Program-made: the position numbers and the translations under genes
Assembly: GCF_001864835.1 (NCBI RefSeq)
Contig: NZ_MJGI01000026.1
Coordinates: 1 to 64,000, forward strand
Source of the DNA: Curtobacterium sp. MCBA15_001
GTDB lineage: Bacteria; Actinomycetota; Actinomycetes; Actinomycetales; Microbacteriaceae
Reading direction: 5' to 3'
Length of the DNA: 64,000 bases
Shown: piece by piece, positions 57,238 through 64,000 of the stretch
Numbering within the stretch: position 1 is the stretch's first letter
How the letters are laid out: each line of letters starts with the position of its first letter
Notes under the pieces: generated by a model
Told to the model about the DNA's origin: nothing
Databases searched by the model: none
Seen by the model: the letters and a program-made list of their open reading frames with translations, nothing else

Positions 57238-59700
57238 TCAGGCGGCCGTCTTCTCGTTCGGGGCGGAGGTGGTGACCCGGCCGCGGGGGCTGCTGCCCGT
57301 GCCCGCTCCGACGACGTCCGCGTGGTGGTGGTTCGGCATCGTGCGCCCGCGGTCGCCGAAGTACAGCACGGCGCGCCAGTCCTCGGTGCCCGGCAGGAGC
57401 TCGGGGGTCCGACCGCGGCGGACGGCTCGACGGGTCGCACGGGCGTCCCGGCGGGCAGCCCGTCGCGCGGCACGGGCGGACGGGTCGTAGAACATCCAGG
57501 ACGTCGCCCAGAGGAAGACGTCCACGACCGCGTTCCACAGTCCGATGTAGGCGACGATGGCGTACGTGGCGAGCAGGGCGTTGAAGGCCGCGAACACGGC
57601 GTTGCCCCAGTTGCCGGCGTGCACGTCGCGCAGGAACGTGAACACCGAGAAGGCCACCATCGCGAACGGTGCGAGGACGTAGAGCGCGGGCGATGCCGTG
57701 CGGTCCCGGACCTTGGGCGTGCGGGCGAACGGGATCTTCTTCGCCGTCAACGCCTGCTGGACGCTCTTCAGCACCCCGGCGACGTTGACCGGCATCAGGA
57801 TGAGGTTGAACCCGTAGATGCGGAGGATGTCGGTGCGCTTGTAGCCGCAGTCCTTGAGGTCACTGCTGAACAGCCAGAAGTAGGGCAGCGCGGCGAGCAG
57901 CACCATCGGGCTGAGCAGGCGCGAGTCGTACGGGTAGGCCAGGAGGAAGATCAGTCCGAGGGAGCCCCACGCGATCGACGCCATGTAGTTCACGCGCAGG
58001 GACAGCTCGACGATGCCGACGCGTTCCCCACGGGCGCGGCGCTCGCGCACCTGCCGCAGGTACTTCGGCAGGATCAGCAGACCGCCGTTGGCCCAGCGCC
58101 GACGCTGGACGATGAGCGAGCCGAAGTCCGGCGGGGTCGCGCTGTAGGACAGCCGCTCCGGGTAGTTCACGAGGGTCCACCCGTGCATGCCGAGGTCGAC
58201 GCTGGACTCGGTGTCCTCGATCACCGTGCGGTCCTGCACGTAGCGCTTCACCTCGAACCCGCCGACGGTCTCGATCTCCTCGATGTCGCGGAGCGCCCGG
58301 GTGCGGATGACGGCGTTCGCACCGACCCAGAAGGTCGCGTTGTGCCGCGACATGCCCTGGTGGAGGATGTGCTGGATGTCGGTCGTCGCGCCGGCGAGCC
58401 GCTCGATGCGGGTCGCGGCGCCGCGGAAGGACGAGTACGGCGTCTGGGTGACGGCGACGCGGGCGTTCTCCGGCTGCTCGAGGAAGTAGACCAGGCGCAG
58501 GCAGTAGTCGCGCAGCAGGACCGAGTCGGCGTCGAGCGTGAGCACGTAGTCCGACGCCGGCACGACCAGGTCCGCGGTGTCCGGGTCGCTGACCGTGCGG
58601 AGGATCGTGCCCGAGGCGGTCTCGTCGAACGCGTACGCACCGCCGAGCAGCCCGAGGTAGGCGTTGAGGTTCATCGCCTTGTTCGCCTCGTCAGAGAGGT
58701 TGGCGAAGCGCTTCCGCTCGAACGTCGTGATCTCGGCCGTGAAGGTCCAGGCCAGGCGGCGCTGCAGCTCGACGACGCGGGACGACGGGATCTCCGACAG
58801 CACCGGACCGGCCGCGGCGCCACCGGCAGCGGCATCGCCGGCAGCGGCCGCCGCGTCGGCCGCCGCCGTCGCGTCGTCGATCGCCGCTTCGAGGGCCTCC
58901 CAGGTCAGGCGGAACTCGTCAGCGAGTCCGACCAGCACCTGGTCCCGGAAGAAGTGGTCCACGTGGTCGACGACGTCGTGCTCGCGGGCGTGGCGGCGGA
59001 GCCAGGCGTCGGCCCAGCGGTGGTGCTCCACCAGGGTGCGGAGCGACTCGACGGTCGCGGTGGGCGTGTGGGAGGCCTCGACCTCGGCGGACAGCAGCGC
59101 CTCCTGGAAGCGCTCGGCCGCCGGGGCGAGCTGGGTCTGGATGCCCGCGGCGACGGCCCGGGTCTGCTCCAGCTTGGCGAGCACGGCCGGGTCGGTGGGG
59201 AACGGGGCGTCGTCGACGAGCAGCACGATGCGCAGGGACGGGTACTCCTGCAGCGCGGCGGACCACAGGGTGGTCGCGACGACCTCGGGCTCCTCGGCGT
59301 AGCTCGGGACCAGCACGGTGAGCGGGACGTCGTGGCCCTCGGCGAAGTGCCGGTCGAGCTCGGCGCGCGGGACCCGGACGTGGGTGGCGAAGCGTTCGAG
59401 CGCACCCTGCCGCGCGATGAGGTGCATGAGCGCCGAGAACGTCAGGAACGTCACGACGACCAGGTACGACAGCGCCTCGGTGGTGAAGCGGAAGCTCTCG
59501 GTGCCGGAGTCCAGGAACTGGCGGATCACGGTGTAGACGACGTACGCGAGCCAGAACGCGATGGTCAGGATGACGGCGATGCGACCGGCGACGAGCTTCC
59601 GGTCGGAGGGGCGGGCGTGCAGTGTGTCGAGCGGGTGGGTACGCCGCTCGGAACCCCACTGCCGACGGCGCACGGGCGCGACGTCGAACTCTTCGGGCAT
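57238..59700 (-). CDS. Membrane polysaccharide synthase, GT2 family
   Basis: 820 residues from ATG with GAAGGA upstream. Two N-terminal helices (about 38-61 and 76-98), then the GT2 domain: VPSYAEEPE (131-139), DD (163-164), DAD (390-392), the catalytic ED (495-496) and QRRRW (532-536). At least five further helices follow, then a basic tail. This set is typical of processive chitin, hyaluronan or cellulose-type synthases. About 220 residues separate the first Asp pair from DAD, with an Ala-rich run at 275-298; these are usually under 100 apart, so a large insertion is present. The polymer is unknown, but the coupled GH18 suggests beta-linked GlcNAc. Confidence 0.88.
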   Translation of the reverse strand: MPEEFDVAPVRRRQWGSERRTHPLDTLHARPSDRKLVAGRIAVILTIAFWLAYVVYTVIRQFLDSGTESFRFTTEALSYLVVVTFLTFSALMHLIARQGALERFATHVRVPRAELDRHFAEGHDVPLTVLVPSYAEEPEVVATTLWSAALQEYPSLRIVLLVDDAPFPTDPAVLAKLEQTRAVAAGIQTQLAPAAERFQEALLSAEVEASHTPTATVESLRTLVEHHRWADAWLRRHAREHDVVDHVDHFFRDQVLVGLADEFRLTWEALEAAIDDATAAADAAAAAGDAAAGGAAAGPVLSEIPSSRVVELQRRLAWTFTAEITTFERKRFANLSDEANKAMNLNAYLGLLGGAYAFDETASGTILRTVSDPDTADLVVPASDYVLTLDADSVLLRDYCLRLVYFLEQPENARVAVTQTPYSSFRGAATRIERLAGATTDIQHILHQGMSRHNATFWVGANAVIRTRALRDIEEIETVGGFEVKRYVQDRTVIEDTESSVDLGMHGWTLVNYPERLSYSATPPDFGSLIVQRRRWANGGLLILPKYLRQVRERRARGERVGIVELSLRVNYMASIAWGSLGLIFLLAYPYDSRLLSPMVLLAALPYFWLFSSDLKDCGYKRTDILRIYGFNLILMPVNVAGVLKSVQQALTAKKIPFARTPKVRDRTASPALYVLAPFAMVAFSVFTFLRDVHAGNWGNAVFAAFNALLATYAIVAYIGLWNAVVDVFLWATSWMFYDPSARAARRAARRDARATRRAVRRGRTPELLPGTEDWRAVLYFGDRGRTMPNHHHADVVGAGTGSSPRGRVTTSAPNEKTAA

Positions 59701-59952
59701 GGGTGTCCTTCGTTCGTCCGGACCAGCGTGCGATCGGGTTCGCGTGCTGTCGGGTGTCCGGTTCGGTCCGACGTTAGGGGGACACTCCGGGGGATGCGGA
59801 CACCCGGACGGGGGGTCTGGGCCCTGCTGTGCGGCAACCCGCAACACGCATGCGGGGACGGTGCGGACGCCAGGCCCGGTGCGGCTCCGGCGGGCGCGTT
59901 CCGGCCCCAGCTCGAGGCGGGCCAGCGCCCGCGCGTCGCGTAGGCGGGCGGG

Positions 59953-60945
59953 TCAGCGCCCACGGGCCAGCAGCCAGAGCAGGTACGGCGCACCGACGAC
60001 GCCGGTGACGACGCCGACCGGCAACGCTGTGCCCGGGATCGCGAACTGTGCGACGAGGTCGCTCGACAGGGTGATCGCCGCTCCGATCGCGGCGGCCGGG
60101 CCGAGCGCGACGCGGCCTCCGCCCACCAGGCGCCGCGCGATCGGTGCGGCCATCAGCGCGACGAACGCCACCGGCCCCGCGGTGGCGACGGCCGCGGCGG
60201 TCAGGCAGACGGCGGTGACCAGCAGCAGGACCTTGGCCCGGTCGGGGCGGAGTCCGAGGGCGGACGCGACGTCGTCACCGAGCGTCAGGACCGTCAGCCG
60301 CGGGGACTGCACGAGCGCGGCGACCATGAGCACCACGAAGGCGATGCCGAGCAGCGCGACGACCCCGCTGTCGACGGCGTTCAGGCTGCCGGAGAGCCAC
60401 AGCAGCGCGGTGCCGGCCTGCTGCACGGAGCCGCTGGTGAGCAGCCACCCGGTGACGCTCAGCGCCATCGCGGCCACGCCGATGCCGACCAGGACCACGC
60501 GGTTGCCGGTGATCCCCCGGCGCCATGCGAGGGCACCGATCACGGCGGCGACGACGAGCGCACCGACGACCACCGTGGTGAACAGCGCAGCCCCCGACGC
60601 TCCGAACAGGACGATGGCCGTGAGTCCGGACGTGCTCGCCCCCGCTGTGACGCCGATCACGTCGGGGCTGGCGATGGGATTCCGGACGACGCTCTGCACG
60701 ATGGCCCCGGCGACGCCCAGGCTGGCCCCGACGAGCAGTGCCGCGAGGGTCCGGGGACCGCGGAGCTGGCCGATGACGAAGTCCGACACGGTGTCGCCGT
60801 GCCCGACCAGTGCCGCGACGACCTGCCCGGGCGCGAGCGGGATCTCACCGACGCCCAGCCCGACGAGCACCAGGGCGACCAGCACGACGAGCACCGACCC
60901 GAGCACGACGAGCTCGCGGCGGGGTCCGACCAGGCGCGTCCTCAC
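59953..60945 (-). CDS. Iron-siderophore ABC transporter permease (second subunit)
   Basis: 330 residues, about nine to ten helices of the FecCD/BtuC family. Family motifs include RGPRTLAALLVGASLGVAGAIVQ, RNPIASPDVIGVTAGA and the cytoplasmic coupling segment GPVAFVALMAAPIARRLVG. It forms a heterodimeric pore with the upstream permease. The GTG overlaps that gene's stop (GTGA). No ATPase or binding protein follows; the next gene is the GT2 synthase, 252 bases away. Confidence 0.93.
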   Translation of the reverse strand: MRTRLVGPRRELVVLGSVLVVLVALVLVGLGVGEIPLAPGQVVAALVGHGDTVSDFVIGQLRGPRTLAALLVGASLGVAGAIVQSVVRNPIASPDVIGVTAGASTSGLTAIVLFGASGAALFTTVVVGALVVAAVIGALAWRRGITGNRVVLVGIGVAAMALSVTGWLLTSGSVQQAGTALLWLSGSLNAVDSGVVALLGIAFVVLMVAALVQSPRLTVLTLGDDVASALGLRPDRAKVLLLVTAVCLTAAAVATAGPVAFVALMAAPIARRLVGGGRVALGPAAAIGAAITLSSDLVAQFAIPGTALPVGVVTGVVGAPYLLWLLARGR

Positions 60946-61976
60946 AGGCCCTTCACCGCCCTCGACCGCACGAGCGCGATGAACACGGGCGCGCCGATCA
61001 GGGCGGTGACGATGCCGACCTGCAGCTCCCCCGGGTACGCGACGACGCGCCCGACGACGTCGGCGACCAGGAGCAGCGCGGGGGCGACGACGGCCGACAG
61101 CAGGATGGTCCAGCGGTGGTCCGGGCCGCTCAGGCGACGGACGGCGTGCGGCACGGCGAGCCCGATGAAGGCGATGGGTCCGGCGGCGGCGACGGCCGAC
61201 CCGGCGAGCAGCACGACGACGACGCCCCCGAGCGCGCGGACCATCACGACCCGCTGCCCGAGCGACGCGGCCAGCTCGTCGCCGAGCGCGAGGGTGTTGA
61301 GCGACCGGCCGAGCGCGAACGCGAGGACCAGCCCGACGAGCACCGGCACCGTGATGACACCGGCCGTGCCGAGGTCCTTGCCGGCGAGTGCGCCGACCTG
61401 CCAGAACCGTAGCTGGTCGAGCAGGCTCTGGCTCGTCACTAGCACGGCGGTGGTGACCGAGGCGAGCGCCGCCGCGACCACGGCGCCGGACAGTGCCAGC
61501 CCCACCGGCGTCAGCCCCCGCCGCGCGACCGAGGCGATGCCGTAGACCAGCAGTGCGGCGAGGGCCGCGCCGACGAAGGCGAACGGCAGGTACGCGGCCG
61601 TGCCGCTGATGCCGAAGACGGCGATGCCGGCGACCACTGCCAGCGCCGCGCCCGAGTTGATGCCGAGCACACTCGGGTCGGCCAACGGGTTGCGCGTCAC
61701 GCCCTGCATGACCGCGCCGGCGACGCCGAGTGCCGCGCCGGCGAGCAGGCCGACCAGGGTCCGGGGCACACGGTTGCCGAGCACGATGAGCCCGACCTCG
61801 TCAGTGCGGCCCGGGTGCAGCACGGCGTCGAGCACCGTGCCGAGCGGGATCGGCCGCGACCCGAACGCGATGCTCAGCGCCACCGCGACGGCGAGCACGA
61901 CGACCGCGAGGACGGTCGTGCCGACGAGTCGGGGCACGGAGCTGGGCGCCGGTGGCGCGGGCGACGAGGAACGCAT
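60942..61976 (-). CDS. Iron-siderophore ABC transporter permease (first subunit)
   Basis: 344 residues, FecCD/FepD family. RVPRTLVGLLAGAALGVAGAVMQ, RNPLADPSVLGINSGA and GPIAFIGLAVPHAVRR match the family. It imports ferric siderophore together with the next gene product. The ATG is one base from a DtxR-like box (61978-61996), which leaves no room for a ribosome site; translation may begin leaderless or near-leaderless, or at a later codon. The binding protein and ATPase must be encoded elsewhere. Confidence 0.93.
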   Translation of the reverse strand: MRSSSPAPPAPSSVPRLVGTTVLAVVVLAVAVALSIAFGSRPIPLGTVLDAVLHPGRTDEVGLIVLGNRVPRTLVGLLAGAALGVAGAVMQGVTRNPLADPSVLGINSGAALAVVAGIAVFGISGTAAYLPFAFVGAALAALLVYGIASVARRGLTPVGLALSGAVVAAALASVTTAVLVTSQSLLDQLRFWQVGALAGKDLGTAGVITVPVLVGLVLAFALGRSLNTLALGDELAASLGQRVVMVRALGGVVVVLLAGSAVAAAGPIAFIGLAVPHAVRRLSGPDHRWTILLSAVVAPALLLVADVVGRVVAYPGELQVGIVTALIGAPVFIALVRSRAVKGL

Positions 61977-61977
61977 G

Positions 61978-61996
61978 AGGGGTGAGGCAACCCTAA
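61978..61996 (-). promoter_or_regulatory. DtxR/IdeR-like iron box before the siderophore permeases
   Basis: TTAGGGTTGCCTCACCCCT matches about 12 of 19 positions of the DtxR/IdeR consensus, best on its left half. It includes a -10-like TAGGGT (61990-61995). Iron-loaded DtxR bound here would block the promoter, as expected for siderophore uptake. Confidence 0.6.
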
Positions 61997-62134
61997 CGTG
62001 GACCCCTGTTCGGTGATCGCCGAGCCAGTCGTGAGCGCACGCAGGGCCGGTTCATAGGCTCGTCATGGGTTCCGGGCCTGTACTCGTACCCATCGACGCC
62101 CGACCGGGACGTCGAGAGCGACCGGAGAGCACCG

Positions 62135-63661
62135 ATGAACGAGACCCCGAACCCCGACGCCGAACCGGGCACCACGCCGATCGACGCGCAGGACGCAGCA
62201 CCCCGCTCCACGTGGGAGGCGCCGCACGCGGACCCGACGACCCTGCGCCCCGCCTACGCCTTCGACGGCTCCGGTCCGTACCTCTACGCCCCGGACGGCT
62301 CCGGCCCGTACGCCTACGCCGCCGACGGCCGTGGCCCGTACCTCATCGGCAGCCCGGCACTCGCCGGCGTCGGCGCCTGGGCCCACGCCGCACCGCACGC
62401 CGCGAACGCGCCGCACACCGCACACGCGCCGCACACCGCACACGCCCCGCAGGGCTGGAGCGGCGCGTTCGGCACGCACCCCGGCACGAAGAAGCGGAAG
62501 CTCGGGCTGATGATCGGCTCGGGCATCGCGGCACTGGCGATCCTCGGGGCAGCGGGGGGCACGGCGCTCGGCCTGTCCTCGCACGGCACGCAGACCACCT
62601 CGAGCCAGTCGCAGGGCTCGACGTTGCCGGGAACGGGCAGCAGGAGCGGGAGCGGCACCGACGGCAGCGGCACGAACGGGTTCACCGTGCCGGGCGACGG
62701 TACCGGGAGCGGCAGCAGCGGTTCCGGGACGGGCACGAGCACGCAGTCCCCCGCGACCCCCGCGACCGCCGCCCAGAAGAAGGGCGTCGTCACGATCAAC
62801 ACCGTGATCGGCTACGACGCGTCGACGCAGGCGGCCGGGACCGGCATGGTGCTCACCTCCGACGGCACGATCCTGACGAACAACCACGTCATCCAGGGCG
62901 CGACGAGCATCACCGTGACCGATGAGACCACCGGGAAGGAGTACACCGCCGACGTGGTCGGGGCCGACGCCACGAACGACGTCGCGGTCCTCAAGCTCCG
63001 GGATGCCTCCGGCCTGTCCACCGTCAAGCTCGACGACGACGGCGGCGCGAAGACCGGCGACAGCGTCACCGACGTCGGCAACGCCGAGGGCACCGGGAAC
63101 CTCGTCGCGGCCGAGGGCTCGGTCACGGCCACCGGCCAGGACATCCAGGTGCAGAGCGAGTCCGGCACCGGTACCGAGTCCCTGACCGGTCTGCTCGAGG
63201 TCGTCGCGGACATCGTGTCGGGTGACTCCGGCGGTCCGGTGCTCGACTCCGAGGGCGAGGTCGTCGGCATGGCGACCGCGGCGTCGTCCGGGTCCGCGGA
63301 CGTCACCGGCTACGCGATCCCGATCGCCACGGCGAAGTCGATCGCGGACAAGATCCTGGCCGGGGACGCCGGCGGGACGATCACGCTCGGCCTCCCCGCG
63401 TTCCTCGGGGTCCAGGTCACGACGGCCACCGGTGGCGTGGGCGTCGCCGGCACCATCGCCGGGTCCGGAGCGGCGAACGCCGGCCTGGTCGCGGGCGACA
63501 CGATCACCTCGGTCGACGGCACCGCGGTGACGAGCTCCGAGCAGCTGACGCAGCTGATCCAGTCGAAGTCGGTCGGCGACCAGGTCACCGTCGGCTACAC
63601 GAACAGCGCCGGGACGGCCACGACCGTCACGGTGACGCTGACCGCGGGCCCCGCGCTCTAG
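62135..63661 (+). CDS. Membrane-anchored trypsin-like/PDZ serine protease (HtrA family)
   Basis: 508 residues from ATG with CGGAGAG upstream. A cytoplasmic N-terminal part contains three 10-residue repeats (DGSGPYLYAP, DGSGPYAYAA, DGRGPYLIGS at 44-73) and a His/Ala stretch. One helix (123-147) and a Gly/Ser linker lead to the protease: His251 (NNHV), Asp282 (TNDVAVLKL) and Ser365 (GDSGGPV). A PDZ domain fills about 410-500. It probably degrades or regulates envelope proteins. Its stop shares CTAG with the stop of the convergent gene. Confidence 0.93.
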   Translation: MNETPNPDAEPGTTPIDAQDAAPRSTWEAPHADPTTLRPAYAFDGSGPYLYAPDGSGPYAYAADGRGPYLIGSPALAGVGAWAHAAPHAANAPHTAHAPHTAHAPQGWSGAFGTHPGTKKRKLGLMIGSGIAALAILGAAGGTALGLSSHGTQTTSSQSQGSTLPGTGSRSGSGTDGSGTNGFTVPGDGTGSGSSGSGTGTSTQSPATPATAAQKKGVVTINTVIGYDASTQAAGTGMVLTSDGTILTNNHVIQGATSITVTDETTGKEYTADVVGADATNDVAVLKLRDASGLSTVKLDDDGGAKTGDSVTDVGNAEGTGNLVAAEGSVTATGQDIQVQSESGTGTESLTGLLEVVADIVSGDSGGPVLDSEGEVVGMATAASSGSADVTGYAIPIATAKSIADKILAGDAGGTITLGLPAFLGVQVTTATGGVGVAGTIAGSGAANAGLVAGDTITSVDGTAVTSSEQLTQLIQSKSVGDQVTVGYTNSAGTATTVTVTLTAGPAL

Positions 63662-64000
63662 GACCCGGTGCCGGACTCAGTGCCGGACCCGACGCGAGCG
63701 GGTCCGGCACCGTTCGATCCGGAGGGCAGGAACGCCCGCACCACCGACCGGTAGACGTTCGCCGGCGACTCCGCGGAGAACGCGGTGGCGCCGGCGTCCG
63801 TGCGTCCGACCCGCGCGAAGCCGATGCCCCCGGCGCGCACGATCGTCACCGGCCGCGGCCGCCCCGGACGGCGCAGGTACGACACGGTCCACGGCGCCGA
63901 CCAGAAGCGGGCCAGGCGCGGGTCGGCCTCCGCCAGGTCCGCCGGAAGGTCGGGTGCGTCGGCACCACCGGCCAGCCGCCGGTCGAGCAGGTCGGCCCGG
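63658..64000 (-). CDS. C-terminal part of an unidentified protein, cut by the window end
   Basis: The frame is open to the last base; 113 codons are visible before TAG at 63658. The readable part has an Asp/Ala/Leu-rich stretch, then FWSAPWTVSYLRRPGRPRPVTI (key residues Trp, Tyr and Arg), a GGIGFARVGRTDAG segment and a Gly/Ser tail. I do not recognise the family. A possible internal GTG at 63885 is less likely than an upstream start, because coding character continues. The last four bases overlap the protease gene. Confidence 0.6.
   Translation of the reverse strand, partial: RADLLDRRLAGGADAPDLPADLAEADPRLARFWSAPWTVSYLRRPGRPRPVTIVRAGGIGFARVGRTDAGATAFSAESPANVYRSVVRAFLPSGSNGAGPARVGSGTESGTGS
63680..63710 (+). 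terminator. Hairpin inside the convergent gene, likely terminator of the protease gene
   Basis: A perfect 12-bp stem GTGCCGGACCCG with a 7-base loop, 19 bases past the protease stop. It lies within the coding end of the opposing gene. Confidence 0.6.

Overview
The window is about 70% G+C with near-saturated G/C third codon positions, many GTG and some TTG starts, and frequent 1-4 base gene overlaps. It carries an actinobacterial division and cell-wall (dcw) cluster without ftsA but with wag31/divIVA and sepF. GarA/FtsR and PknL/Rv2175c-type neighbours and the gene order of the Mycobacterium tuberculosis Rv2145c-Rv2187 region are also present. No mycolate or arabinomannan genes are visible (mptA is missing between idsA and the Rv2175c homologue). 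Protein character points to Microbacteriaceae. Curtobacterium is my best guess, but the genus cannot be proved from the window. It looks like plain chromosome: I found no phage, IS, CRISPR, rRNA or tRNA.

Layout. 48-6961 (- strand): a divergent glucose-6-phosphate dehydrogenase paralogue, cytochrome c oxidase ctaC-ctaD-ctaF, the Fe-S carrier erpA and an M20 dipeptidase. 7044-7619 (+): a DUF3043 membrane protein. 7620-8321: a gene-free block packed with palindromic repeats. 8322-36186 (-): one nearly unbroken train running mraZ-rsmH-ftsL-ftsI-murE-murF-mraY-murD-ftsW-murG-murC-ftsQ-ftsZ-yggS-sepF-yggT-wag31-lspA-rluD-dnaE-kinase-like-hisD-nrdR-pyrD. 36760-42373: DUF3040 protein, prenyl diphosphate synthase, Rv2175c-like regulator, LysM/lysozyme-like secreted protein and PASTA kinase PknL. 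42445-45607 (-): ROK kinase, acyltransferase and class II DAHP synthase. 45730-51978: long-chain acyl-CoA synthetase, an unlisted 44-residue ORF, peptide deformylase and pyruvate carboxylase. 52039-55415: ParA-like ATPase, a second repeat-filled gap, two MerR regulators and GarA. 55652-59700 (-): a GH18-like protein with two chitin-binding-type modules coupled to a GT2 polysaccharide synthase. 59953-61976 (-): two iron-siderophore permeases behind a DtxR-like box. 62135-64000: a membrane-anchored trypsin-like/PDZ protease and a gene cut by the window end.

How it fits together. The core makes and polymerises lipid II (MurC-G, MraY, FtsW, FtsI), places the septum and pole (FtsZ, SepF, FtsQ, Wag31), and senses the wall (PknL, Rv2175c-like, LysM protein). 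The MurE specificity loop reads D-H-H-P-R instead of D-N-P-R, which fits the unusual type-B peptidoglycan of this family.

The least explained signal is three families of dispersed palindromic repeats. Family 1 has arms CGGACGGGAGGC / GCCTCCCGTCCG. It forms terminator-like hairpins and one 3-unit array with an exact 53-bp period, and its arm is also found inside four genes, read in all three frames, always in non-conserved segments. Family 2 forms roughly 90-115 nt nested hairpins around CACAACACGCCGC in two gaps 45 kb apart, which also share a 28-nt block. Family 3 surrounds CTTCCGACCG...CGATTCGAC.
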